Assembly: GCA_903929845.1 (NCBI GenBank) | Contig: CAIYWF010000131.1 | Location: 1 to 15,022 of the forward strand | Source: an uncultured Chlorobiaceae bacterium | Lineage (GTDB): Bacteria; Bacteroidota; Chlorobiia; Chlorobiales; Chlorobiaceae | Direction: 5' to 3' | DNA length: 15,022 nt | In this document: positions 5,652 to 14,437 of the stretch, piece by piece | Position numbering within the stretch: position 1 is the first letter of the stretch | Layout: each line of letters opens with the position of its first letter | Position numbers and translations under genes: made by a program | The notes under the pieces: model-generated | What the model was told of the DNA's origin: nothing | Database searches by the model: none | The model's input: only the letters and a program-made list of their open reading frames with translations

Positions 5652-7766
5652 ATGAAACTCACCGACAACGAAAAGCGGGAAATCATCAGCTACCTTGAAG
5701 CTGAAAAACCGCTCCCCGATAAATACCGTTTTCTCCTTTTTGACGACAAACGCGAAGTTGAACTGATCTGGAACGGCAAAACCAGTGAGGTCAGTACCAT
5801 TGTCCTGCCCTTTCAGGTCATAGAGCAGGTAGATGAACCACGGGCAGAAAAGCCGGAGGATACCGCCTCCCAATTTGGACTCTTCGATTTCAGGGGAAGG
5901 CAGAAAGCAGGATGGACAAACAAGCTCATCTGGGGCGACAATAAGCTCATTCTCTCGTCCCTGAAAAACGGCCCCATCCGTGAGGAGATAGAGAAGCAGG
6001 GAGGCATCAAGCTCATCTACATCGACCCACCCTTTGACGTTGGCGCAGACTTTTCAATGGATATCGAAATTGGTGACGACACCTTCACCAAAAGGCCGGG
6101 CGTGCTCGAAGAGCTGGCTTACCGTGATACGTGGGGAAAAGGGGCGGATAGTTTTATTGCCATGATCTATGAACGGCTGGTGCTGATGCGGGATTTACTG
6201 GCTGATGACGGGAGCATTTATGTGCATTGTGACTGGCGCCTGAATTCCATCATTCGTCTTGTTCTTGATGAAGTGTTTGGGCGTGATAATTTTCTCAACG
6301 AGATCATTTGGCATTATCGTAAATGGTCTTTACCAGTCAAATTTTTCCAAAAAAACCATGATTCAATTTTTTATTACTCAAAAAGCTACAAGAATTTAGG
6401 TAGGTTTTTTGATGTTGTGGAATTTCAAGAGCAGTCAGAGGGAACGTTGAAAAGATGGAAAGGGAAAAAACAGCAAGCCATTTTTAATGATAACGGTGAG
6501 AGAGTCGCAACAAATCTTGACGAAGAATCAACAGGTTCTCCTCTTTCAGATGTATGGGATATTTCAATAATAAATCCCGCAGCTCAAGAAAGATTAGGGT
6601 ATCCAACTCAAAAGCCAGAGAAATTAATTGAAAGAGTAATAAACCACTGTACAAAAGAAGGCGATCTTGTTGCTGACTTCTTTTGTGGTTCCGGCACAAC
6701 ACTCTCCGTAGCCGAAAAGCTTGGCCGGAAGTGGATTGGCTCTGACCTTGGCAAGTTTGCCATCCACACCACACGGAAACGTCTGATCGGCGTTCAGCGG
6801 CAACTGAAAACCGATGGCAAGGACTACCGCGCCTTTGAAATCCTCAACCTTGGAAAATACGAGCGGGTGCACTACATCGGGGTGAATGTCAACCTGCGTG
6901 AAGAGGAGCGGCAAAAACAACTGGAGCAGAAAGAGCGGGATTTTATTGCCCTCATCCTGCGGGCATACCGGGCAGAGGCAATTGAAAACTTCCGCTGCTT
7001 TCAGGGCAAAAAAGCCGGTCGTCTGGTTGCTGTTGGGCCGGTCAACCTGCCGGTAACGAGGCTTTTTGCTGAAGAGATCATTCTGGAGTGCCGCGAAAAG
7101 CGCATCTCCCGCGTTGATATTCTCGCCTTCGAGTTTGAAATGGGGCTTTTCCCCAACATTCAGGAGGAGGCCAAATCAAAGGGTATCGACCTTATTCTGA
7201 AGTACATCCCCCGTGAGGTCTTCGACAAACGCGCTATCGAAAAGAACCAAGTGGTCTTTCACGATGTCTCCTTCATTGAAATCAAGCCGCTGGTCAAGAA
7301 GGGAACTGTTGCCGTTGAGCTGACTGACTTTTCAGTCTTCTATTCACAAGACACCGTTGGTCATGCTGCGGCCTCAATCGGGAATGGCAAAAACTCCATC
7401 GTGGTGGAACAGGGTCAGATCATCAAGGTACTGAAAGACAACGATGGCATCGTCACCCGTGAAGTGCTCACCAAAAGCTGGACCGACTGGATCGACTACT
7501 GGAGCGTCGATTTCGACTTTGAAAACAAGCGGGAAATCGTGCGAGTAAAAAATGAGGCCTCCGGCGAGATTGAAGAGATCTGGACCGGTGACTTCATCTT
7601 TGAAAACGAATGGCAGAGCTTCCGCACCAAAAAGGATCGGAAACTTGAGCTGGTCACCCCCTACTACGAATGCAAACCGGGCAGATACAAAATAGCCGTA
7701 AAGGTGGTCGATATCTTCGGCAACGACACCATGAAAATCATTGAAGTAACCGTGGGGGGCAAATAA
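5652..7766 (+). CDS. mod: Type III restriction-modification system, DNA methyltransferase subunit (Mod)
   Basis: 704-residue DNA methyltransferase that modifies one strand of an asymmetric site (adenine N6 in known type III enzymes), supplies specificity to the Res subunit, and forms the Mod2Res1-2 complex. Catalytic motif IV, DPPF, is at residues 125-128 (preceded by KLIYID), and the AdoMet-binding motif I, DFFCGSGTT, at 342-350. This IV-before-I order is the beta class typical of type III Mod. Target recognition probably lies between them (about 215-335). The C-terminal third (about 420-704) is the usual type III extension contacting Res. ATG 5652 has no strong Shine-Dalgarno; translation may couple to the preceding gene. 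TAA 7764-7766 abuts the ATG of res directly. The middle, bases about 6290-6660, is clearly more A+T-rich than the rest, which suggests exchange of the recognition domain. No lesion is seen. Confidence 0.95.
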   Translation: MKLTDNEKREIISYLEAEKPLPDKYRFLLFDDKREVELIWNGKTSEVSTIVLPFQVIEQVDEPRAEKPEDTASQFGLFDFRGRQKAGWTNKLIWGDNKLILSSLKNGPIREEIEKQGGIKLIYIDPPFDVGADFSMDIEIGDDTFTKRPGVLEELAYRDTWGKGADSFIAMIYERLVLMRDLLADDGSIYVHCDWRLNSIIRLVLDEVFGRDNFLNEIIWHYRKWSLPVKFFQKNHDSIFYYSKSYKNLGRFFDVVEFQEQSEGTLKRWKGKKQQAIFNDNGERVATNLDEESTGSPLSDVWDISIINPAAQERLGYPTQKPEKLIERVINHCTKEGDLVADFFCGSGTTLSVAEKLGRKWIGSDLGKFAIHTTRKRLIGVQRQLKTDGKDYRAFEILNLGKYERVHYIGVNVNLREEERQKQLEQKERDFIALILRAYRAEAIENFRCFQGKKAGRLVAVGPVNLPVTRLFAEEIILECREKRISRVDILAFEFEMGLFPNIQEEAKSKGIDLILKYIPREVFDKRAIEKNQVVFHDVSFIEIKPLVKKGTVAVELTDFSVFYSQDTVGHAAASIGNGKNSIVVEQGQIIKVLKDNDGIVTREVLTKSWTDWIDYWSVDFDFENKREIVRVKNEASGEIEEIWTGDFIFENEWQSFRTKKDRKLELVTPYYECKPGRYKIAVKVVDIFGNDTMKIIEVTVGGK

Positions 7767-10469
7767 ATGGCCATTCATCCCCAATTCCCCTCATCACCCT
7801 ACGAGCCGCTGAAGCCTGAACACCGCTGGTTTCCGGCTGATGAAGCCCTCCGTGATGCAAGCTACGAAAAGCTCATTCCGCCTCTCGTGCATAAAATCCG
7901 CAGTGAGGTCAAGGCGTGGCGTGATAATGAGTACGAAGGCGCGACGGCCACCAGCAAAGCGCTGCTTGCATGGTGGTTTGACACCGAGCATATCATCCCA
8001 AAAGCCGATGGAATCCTTGAACCGTTCAGGTATTACTTCGCCCAGCGCGAAGCGGTTGAAACCATTATCTACCTCTACGAAGTCGCCGGGGTAAAAGATA
8101 AATACGATCTCATCCGCTACGACGCCTCAGGGGCCGTTTCAACCGGAATGTTCGATGAAGAGTGGCTCCGCCTCATTATCAAAATGGCAACCGGCAGCGG
8201 CAAAACCAAGGTGATGAGCCTCATCATTGCTTGGTGCTTTTTCCACAAGCAGTATGAGCCTTACTCTCTGCTTTCCACCAACTTTCTGGTCATTGCCCCC
8301 AACATCATTGTGCTCGACCGGCTGCGTGCCGATTTTGACGGCCTGAAAATCTTTTTTAACGACCCCATCCTGCCCGATAATGGCTACGAAGGGCAGAACT
8401 GGCAGGACGATTTTCAGCTTACCCTGCACATTCAGGACAACGTCTCCATTGTCCGCAAAACCGGCAACTTCTTTCTGACCAACATTCACCGCATCTATAC
8501 CGGTAAAGACGTTGAGCCCGGCTTTGACGACGACAACCTCGAAGACTACTTCCTCGGCACACGGCCAGTCGGCAAAACCAACGACTCAAAAGTTGACCTT
8601 GGCATGATTGTCCGTGAAATCGATGAGCTGGTGGTCATCAACGACGAAGCGCACCACGTGCACGACAGCCGCCTCGCATGGTTCAAATCCATTCAGGATA
8701 TCCATAACCGCCTCAAGCAGAAAGATCACTTCCTTTCGCTCCAGATTGATGTAACCGCAACCCCGAAGCACACCAACGGCAGCATCTTTGTCCAGACCGT
8801 CTCCGACTACCCGCTTGTCGAAGCCATCACCCAGAACGTGGTAAAGCATCCGGTGCTCCCCGATAGCGCCAGCCGGGCAAAGCTCTCCGAACGTACCAGC
8901 TCAAAGTTCACCGAACGCTATGCCGACTATATTGCCCTCGGCGTTGAAGAGTGGCGCAAAGCCTACGCCGAGTACGAAAAACTTGGCAAAAAAACCGTGC
9001 TCTTTATCATGACCGACGACACCAAAAACGGTGACGACGTTGGCCTCTACCTGAAAAACAGCTATCCAGAATTTGCCAATGAAGGTGCAGTTCTGGTCAT
9101 CCACACCAACAAGAACGGCGAAATCTCTGAATCCGACGCAAAAAAGAGCAAGGAAGAGCTTGACGCATTACGCAAAGCCGCCAATGAGATCGACAGTTGG
9201 GAAAGCCCCGTCAAAGTCATTGTCTCTGTCCTGATGCTCAAAGAGGGCTGGGATGTCCGCAATGTCACCACCATTGTCGGCCTGCGTGCCTACGCTGCCA
9301 AAAGCAACATTCTGCCCGAACAAACCCTCGGCAGGGGACTGCGCCGCATCTTTCCCGGAAGCGACAGTACAGAATATCTCAGCATTGTCGGTACCGATGC
9401 CTTCATGGACTTTGTCGAATCCATCCAGAACGAAGGCGTCACCCTTGAACGCAAACCGATGGGCGAAGGCTCAGGGCCAAAAGCGCCCATCATCATTGAG
9501 ATTGACGACGAAAACAAAAAGAAAGACCTCGACAAACTCGATATCGAAATACCCGTACTCACGCCGCGCATCTACCGCGAGTACAAAAACCTTGACGAAC
9601 TGAACCCTGCACTCTTCGGCAATGCCAAAATGCCCTACTTGCTCTTTCTCGAAGAAGAGCAGCGGGCAATCGTCTTCAGGGATATCACCACCCACGAAAT
9701 CAAACACACCACCTACCTCGACAACATATCGGTCACCGATTACCGCAGCGTTATCGGCTACTTTACACGAGAGATCCAGGGCGACCTCCGGCTCATCAGC
9801 GGCTACGACGTTCTCTACGGCAAAGTTAAAGAATTTATCAGCCGTTACCTCTTCAACCAACCGGTAGAGATCGAAAACCTCAACACCCTGCGTAACCTCT
9901 CCGAGGTAGAAGCCACCAGAACCATCATCGAAACCTTCAAACAAAAGATCAACCAGCTCACCATCCGCGACAAAGGCAGCGCCGAAATCCGGGACTACAT
10001 CAAACTCCGCCAGACCCGCCCCTTCGTCGTCAAAGAGCAGGGCTACCTCATACCACAACGCAGCATTTTCAACAAAATCATCGGCGACAGCCACCTCGAA
10101 CTCCGCTTTGCCGCATTCCTTGAGCAATGCCCGGACGTCATCACCTACGCCAAAAACTACCTTGCCGTCCACTTCAGCCTCGACTACATCAAAGCCGACG
10201 GCAACATCGCCAACTACTACCCCGACTTCATCGTCAAAACCAGCCCAAACCAACTCTGGATCATCGAAACAAAAGGCCTCGAAGACCTCGACGTCCCCCT
10301 CAAAATGGAACGCCTCAAACAATGGTGCCACGACATCAATGCTGCCCAGCAAAACCACCACTTCGATTATGTCTTTGTGGATGAAGCTGATTTTGAAAGT
10401 TACAAGCCGGATTTATTTGCCGGGTTGGTGACAATGTTCAGGAAGTATAAAGATGGTGTATATGGCTGA
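7767..10469 (+). CDS. res: Type III restriction-modification system, restriction subunit (Res)
   Basis: 900-residue superfamily 2 ATPase and endonuclease. With Mod it recognises unmethylated sites in head-to-head orientation, moves or diffuses along DNA using ATP, and cuts some 25 bases from a site. Helicase motifs: Walker A MATGSGKT at 140-147, Walker B/II DEAH at 293-296 (VVINDEAHHVHD), TAT box-like VTATP near 331, GWDVRN near 493, and motif VI QTLGRGLRR at 519-527. The C-terminal PD-(D/E)xK nuclease is intact: Asp820 in YPDFIV and Glu834/Lys836 in WIIETKG. Length fits the family. The gene starts at the first base after the mod stop, so the two are translationally coupled. Long stretches use C-ending codons, unlike the A+T-rich genes that follow. 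Nothing suggests inactivation. Confidence 0.95.
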   Translation: MAIHPQFPSSPYEPLKPEHRWFPADEALRDASYEKLIPPLVHKIRSEVKAWRDNEYEGATATSKALLAWWFDTEHIIPKADGILEPFRYYFAQREAVETIIYLYEVAGVKDKYDLIRYDASGAVSTGMFDEEWLRLIIKMATGSGKTKVMSLIIAWCFFHKQYEPYSLLSTNFLVIAPNIIVLDRLRADFDGLKIFFNDPILPDNGYEGQNWQDDFQLTLHIQDNVSIVRKTGNFFLTNIHRIYTGKDVEPGFDDDNLEDYFLGTRPVGKTNDSKVDLGMIVREIDELVVINDEAHHVHDSRLAWFKSIQDIHNRLKQKDHFLSLQIDVTATPKHTNGSIFVQTVSDYPLVEAITQNVVKHPVLPDSASRAKLSERTSSKFTERYADYIALGVEEWRKAYAEYEKLGKKTVLFIMTDDTKNGDDVGLYLKNSYPEFANEGAVLVIHTNKNGEISESDAKKSKEELDALRKAANEIDSWESPVKVIVSVLMLKEGWDVRNVTTIVGLRAYAAKSNILPEQTLGRGLRRIFPGSDSTEYLSIVGTDAFMDFVESIQNEGVTLERKPMGEGSGPKAPIIIEIDDENKKKDLDKLDIEIPVLTPRIYREYKNLDELNPALFGNAKMPYLLFLEEEQRAIVFRDITTHEIKHTTYLDNISVTDYRSVIGYFTREIQGDLRLISGYDVLYGKVKEFISRYLFNQPVEIENLNTLRNLSEVEATRTIIETFKQKINQLTIRDKGSAEIRDYIKLRQTRPFVVKEQGYLIPQRSIFNKIIGDSHLELRFAAFLEQCPDVITYAKNYLAVHFSLDYIKADGNIANYYPDFIVKTSPNQLWIIETKGLEDLDVPLKMERLKQWCHDINAAQQNHHFDYVFVDEADFESYKPDLFAGLVTMFRKYKDGVYG

Positions 10470-10562
10470 ATTTCTGCCTGCCATATAAACTGATTAGACT
10501 TTATTCATAATTTATTGGCTTTAAATGTTAAAAGTTCTGCATAAATATAACTTTTATTGGAA

Positions 10563-11294
10563 ATGATTATTTATAAGTATAGATCACTGTCTTCGTGTAT
10601 TGAAATTGGTTATGTCATCGATTGCTTGAAAAAAGGTGAATTTTGGTTTTCAAAATTTCATGAGCAAAATGATCCAATGGAAGGCGTTTTTTGGTATTAC
10701 CCAGGTAAAATAGATCCAAAATTAATAAATGAAGCTAAAAGCCGATACATTATATGCTCATTTAGTTTATCTGATAACAATATGACTCTTTGGTCATATT
10801 ATGCAAATGGATTTCGAGGAATATGTATTGGCGTGAAGCCGGGTATTTCATTTCTCCCTGAAGAAATTGTGAATATAAAATATGTTAAAAAAGATGATTT
10901 TATTGATGATGTAAAAATTGTTAATCCTGCGAGTATAGCATTAAGTCTTATAACAAGAAAATTAAAGTCATGGAGGTCAGAAAAAGAGGTTCGGCTATTG
11001 CGGAGACAAAATACATCAGATAACATAAAAGTCGGTGAGATAAAATCATTGCTTTTAGGACGAAATGTAAGTCTTGAAAATGTTAACTATATTGTTGATG
11101 CTATAAAAGTTACAGATCTGGTTGATGGTGCAAGTGGTAATTTTAATATTGAGGTAAAAATTGTAGCACCAAATGTTACAAGTGATGAATATTCATCGAC
11201 TGAATGCCATAAGATTTTAAGTATTAAAGAACTTATCCGCGATTACCAGGAATATCATAAATGGCGAGACAATTTTTCTGGGACGGTTTTTTGA
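10563..11294 (+). CDS. DUF2971 domain protein
   Basis: 243 residues from ATG 10563; a TTG six bases upstream is also possible, and neither has a Shine-Dalgarno. The DUF2971 pattern is clear: IYKYRSL at 3-9, EFWFSKFHEQNDPME at 26-40, IICSFS at 63-68, and MTLWSYYANGFRGICIG at 74-90, followed by a conserved KS.RSEKEVRL block in the second half. The family function is unknown. Members are frequently found singly in accessory and defence regions, and the fixed W, Y, N, D and E residues suggest an enzymatic or nucleotide-binding site. Its A+T-rich composition contrasts sharply with res, 93 bases upstream, and matches the helicase gene downstream, which suggests arrival by a separate transfer. It may or may not belong to the neighbouring system. 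Confidence 0.75.
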   Translation: MIIYKYRSLSSCIEIGYVIDCLKKGEFWFSKFHEQNDPMEGVFWYYPGKIDPKLINEAKSRYIICSFSLSDNNMTLWSYYANGFRGICIGVKPGISFLPEEIVNIKYVKKDDFIDDVKIVNPASIALSLITRKLKSWRSEKEVRLLRRQNTSDNIKVGEIKSLLLGRNVSLENVNYIVDAIKVTDLVDGASGNFNIEVKIVAPNVTSDEYSSTECHKILSIKELIRDYQEYHKWRDNFSGTVF

Positions 11295-11384
11295 TGGCAT
11301 ATCAACACCTTATTTTTTGATATCTAAATCGAAAAAAAATCCAGTAAACGCCCTTATATAGTTTCTGTTTAATCTCTCAAGGTT

Positions 11385-11460
11385 GAATTCCCCGCCACTT
11401 GCGGTGAAAGTTTGCTGAATTCTTCTATAAACAGATACTCCGCTGCTTGCGGCGGGGAGC
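11385..11460. repeat. Pair of GC-rich hairpin repeats between DUF2971 and helicase genes
   Basis: Two similar units stand out in A+T-rich sequence: CCGCCACTTGCGG at 11392-11404 and CCGCTGCTTGCGG at 11440-11452, each a CCGC/GCGG stem with a 5-base loop. The second extends to GCGGGGAGC. The first is preceded by CCCC and by GAATTC (11385-11390), with another GAATTC at 11416-11421. On the minus strand the second unit reads as EAPRRKQRS, a peptide I remember from spurious ORFs in many genomes, so this is probably a dispersed palindromic repeat (REP-like or the trace of a small mobile element). This was not verified. Confidence 0.5.
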
Positions 11461-11580
11461 TTCATTTAAATCAATAACTACTTGATAAAATTGTTGATTT
11501 ATTTTTGATGCTCTGTGCATTAGTTTAATATTGTTATTAGTTGCGTATATTATATTTTGTTTTAACATAAATACCATGCC

Positions 11581-13686
11581 ATGCCAATTAATGTAAAGAT
11601 AAAAGGACAAGCAGATACAGACGAATACAAGGCGGCTCAAGAACTTAAATTAATGATAGAAAAGCATATATCAGAAGAAATTGACGGTTATGAAAATATT
11701 AATGGTGAGATTGCCATTATTTCTAATGTTACATTATTTGGACAGGAAGTAAAAGATGTCGATATAGTTGTGTTCGGAAAAATGGAAAAAGGCTTTAAGA
11801 TGCAATTAAAATTCAGACCGAAAAATCAGACAGAATATGTTAATAAGAATATATATTTTTCAAATTTCTGTTTCGTAATTGAACTAAAGAAGCATTCCTT
11901 GAAAGATATTAATATCGGCACAATGAATAATATTCTTGTGACTTATAATGGTAAAAAACATGATGTAACTTATCAGAGTGAAAGACAAAAATACTCACTT
12001 GTCAGATATTTAAAAAATATTGATGAAGTAAAAAAGACGGTTTGGGTCTCAAATTTTATTTGGCTCAAAAATGTAACATCTGAAGAGTTGCTAAAACTTA
12101 CAAAAAAGAATGAACACAATTTATTGCCCAGTCAATTTGGGTTAAAGTGGCTGTTTATGTTATTACTATCTCAAAGTAAACCATTTGAACATACTTTTAA
12201 TCAACATCCATATTTTGGATCACAATCTTGGAGATTAAATGATATTGAATTTTCTTCTCTCGAAAAAGCATTTGAATTATTTGAAAATGTAAAAAAGAAT
12301 GTGGGCAGTATATCAAGAACACATTTTGAAAGAATGTCAAAAAAAATTCTCAAGGAACAAAAGTTTGCGGAGGCAATTCTTGATACTTCAGACAAAGCAG
12401 GGAAATTTGTGATTATTCAGGGTAAGGCTGGGACAGGTAAGACTGTAAAGCTTTTAAATATTGCGTGCGATTTATGTTTAAATTATCAAAAACGCTGCTT
12501 GATACTTACTTACAACTTCACGCTTGTCGCTGATATACGAAGAACTTTAACTTTTGCTCATATTCCTGATGGGGTTGGAAAGGAAAGTGTCCGAATAATG
12601 ACACTATTTAAATTTTTTATTGATTTGTTCGAGGCTTTCGGGATATACACAGATGATGATGTATTGGATGATAAAAAGTTTTTTGATAATTACGAATCTT
12701 ATTGCAAAGAGCTTGCTGAATTTATCGAGGAGAATAAGCAAGTAGATGATGATATTGAGAGTATTATGAAAAAAAATCATCATTTAATCAATTGGGATTA
12801 CATTATGATTGATGAGGCTCAAGATTGGAGCCCGTTTGAAGTTAATATATTATATTCAATCTTTGGACCATCAAAAATTGTTATTGCTCAGGCGCCTGAT
12901 CAAAAGGTTAGAGCATCTAATAGCCCGAAATGGGTAAAGCCAAAATGGAAAATTGATCAAGAATTTGTTCAAACAAATGAAAAAATATCATTTAGACAAA
13001 AGGCTAATCTTGTAAGCTTTGTGAATAAGTTTGCCGAAAAATTTAATATTTCTTGGGAGTTAAAGCCCAACGCTGAATTTGTTGGTGGTAAAGTAATAAT
13101 TACTACAAAATATAATAATGAATTGCATAAAGAGTTATATTCTGAGTGTTTGAAAAATGGGAATAAGGCTTATGAAATGCTTTTTTTAGTCGCACCATCA
13201 AAAATTGTTAATGACGGAGTAAAGATAATAACCTTTAAAAGAAATGAAAAAGATGAAAATAGTATCAGAAAGGAAATTAAACAAAAACATTGTAGTTTGA
13301 TTGATGAGTTTGATGGCGTTATAGATTTTTGGGATGGTACAAATAAAGAATTAAGAAAAGATTACCCCATTAAAGTCGATCAACATCGGTTAATTCAATA
13401 TGAATCGTGTCGAGGTCTTGAAGGATGGACCGTTGTGTGTATTGAAATTGATGAACTAGTAAACTATCTTTCAAATAAGTATAAAGAGGATGTTGATGAT
13501 CTTGAATTAGAACTCTCATCACCGGATGAAAAAAAGAATAGATATGTATATATGTGGTCACTTATACCATTAACTAGAGCAATAGATACATTGGTAATTA
13601 CAATTAAGGATTTGAATAGTCCTATTGCGAAAAAACTTTATGAGTTGTATACTGAAAATACAGATTATATTGAATGGAGGTCTTGA
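11581..13686 (+). CDS. NERD-like nuclease fused to UvrD-like superfamily 1 helicase
   Basis: 701 residues, predicted to bind, unwind and perhaps cut DNA or RNA. The N-terminal domain (about 1-150) looks like a nuclease-related (NERD, PD-(D/E)xK) domain: DVDIVVFG with Asp61, FVIELKKHS with Glu101 and Lys103, then a Gln-containing YQSERQKYSLVRYL helix. The helicase follows: Walker A GKAGTGKT at 281-288, ILTYNF near 306, Walker B IDEAQDWSP with Asp411 to Asp415, a Q-A-P-D-Q-K motif III-like block near 439, SCRGLEGWTVV near 608 (motif V), and LTRAIDTLVITI with Arg666 (motif VI). ATG 11581 lacks a Shine-Dalgarno; an ATG at 11575 is out of frame. The gene is strongly A+T-rich, suggesting transfer. 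The DUF3800 gene follows after 10 bases, so they form an operon. Similar NERD-helicase proteins occur in defence islands; a role against phage is inference. Confidence 0.8.
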   Translation: MPINVKIKGQADTDEYKAAQELKLMIEKHISEEIDGYENINGEIAIISNVTLFGQEVKDVDIVVFGKMEKGFKMQLKFRPKNQTEYVNKNIYFSNFCFVIELKKHSLKDINIGTMNNILVTYNGKKHDVTYQSERQKYSLVRYLKNIDEVKKTVWVSNFIWLKNVTSEELLKLTKKNEHNLLPSQFGLKWLFMLLLSQSKPFEHTFNQHPYFGSQSWRLNDIEFSSLEKAFELFENVKKNVGSISRTHFERMSKKILKEQKFAEAILDTSDKAGKFVIIQGKAGTGKTVKLLNIACDLCLNYQKRCLILTYNFTLVADIRRTLTFAHIPDGVGKESVRIMTLFKFFIDLFEAFGIYTDDDVLDDKKFFDNYESYCKELAEFIEENKQVDDDIESIMKKNHHLINWDYIMIDEAQDWSPFEVNILYSIFGPSKIVIAQAPDQKVRASNSPKWVKPKWKIDQEFVQTNEKISFRQKANLVSFVNKFAEKFNISWELKPNAEFVGGKVIITTKYNNELHKELYSECLKNGNKAYEMLFLVAPSKIVNDGVKIITFKRNEKDENSIRKEIKQKHCSLIDEFDGVIDFWDGTNKELRKDYPIKVDQHRLIQYESCRGLEGWTVVCIEIDELVNYLSNKYKEDVDDLELELSSPDEKKNRYVYMWSLIPLTRAIDTLVITIKDLNSPIAKKLYELYTENTDYIEWRS

Positions 13687-13696
13687 AAAAGAAAAA

Positions 13697-14437
13697 ATGA
13701 TGGATGGTATTCCTTATAGCGATTATCTCATTTTTGTCGATGAAAGTGGTGACCACGGTCTTGTTTCGCTGGATAAAGAGTTTCCCGTATTTGCGCTGGT
13801 GTTTTGCATCATCAGCAAGCACGAATATCTGAACTATCTTGTGCCGACCGTTCAAAAGTTGAAACTTGATGTATGGGGTCACGACCAAGTGATACTGCAT
13901 GAACGCGATATCCGAAAAGAAAGTGGCATATTCGCAACGCTGAGAACGAACAGAGCTTTGCGAGAGGAGTTTTTGGAAAGGCTTACTCAAATCATTGCTG
14001 ATGCACCCATACAGCTTATCACGTCGATCATTGACAAGCCAAAGCTCTTGATTAAGTACGCCAATCCCATCAACCCCTACGAGTTGGCATTACGTTTCTG
14101 TATGGAAAGGGTTTTGACCCACTTGAGCAGTCAGGGTGAAACAGGGAAGCGATTACATGTACTTCTCGAAGCACGAGGAAAAATTGAAGATGCCCAGCTT
14201 GAACTTGAGTTCCGGCGTATCTGTGCCAACCAGTGCGACTGGTATTACAAAGCGATGGATTTCCAGAAAATGAAGTTCGAACCTGTTTTTGTACCTAAAG
14301 CAAGCAACTCAACCGGCCTGCAGATAGCTGACCTCGTTGCAAGGCCACTGGCACTTCAGTACCTGCGACCCACTCAATCCAACAGAACCTACGAAATCCT
14401 CAAAAGCAAAGAGCTGAACAGAAAAATTTTCCCATAA
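13697..14437 (+). CDS. DUF3800 protein (RNase H-like fold)
   Basis: 246 residues from ATG 13697; an adjacent ATG at 13700 is equally good. The frame is open further upstream, but those residues overlap the helicase gene and are unlike the family. The DUF3800 signature IFVDESGD is at residues 12-19, with acidic residues Asp15, Glu16 and Asp19. Later conserved acids are Glu158 (LLEARGK) and Asp212 in GLQIADLVA, the usual family ending. These acids are thought to form an RNase H/integrase-like metal site, so a nuclease is plausible but unproven. GGAGG at 13676-13680 is 16 bases away, rather far; GAAAAAG is closer but weak. The gene is richer in G+C than the helicase gene before it, so the pair may have mixed histories. 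It ends the accessory block. Confidence 0.85.
   Translation: MMDGIPYSDYLIFVDESGDHGLVSLDKEFPVFALVFCIISKHEYLNYLVPTVQKLKLDVWGHDQVILHERDIRKESGIFATLRTNRALREEFLERLTQIIADAPIQLITSIIDKPKLLIKYANPINPYELALRFCMERVLTHLSSQGETGKRLHVLLEARGKIEDAQLELEFRRICANQCDWYYKAMDFQKMKFEPVFVPKASNSTGLQIADLVARPLALQYLRPTQSNRTYEILKSKELNRKIFP

Noticed and set aside
9471..10361. 296-residue minus-strand open frame inside res
   Set aside because: Its valine-, glutamate- and phenylalanine-rich composition is a shadow of C-ending codons in res, which has intact motifs on the plus strand.
11385..11460. CRISPR array
   Set aside because: Only two short palindromic units with different flanks, no regular spacers and no cas genes in the window.
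11425..11640. 71-residue minus-strand ORF ending EAPRRKQRSICL
   Set aside because: Its recognisable tail is produced by the GC-rich hairpin repeat, and it overlaps the helicase gene start.
13625..13696. Upstream extension of the DUF3800 protein overlapping the helicase gene
   Set aside because: The extension merely reads the helicase tail in another frame; DUF3800 proteins begin shortly before the DESGD motif.
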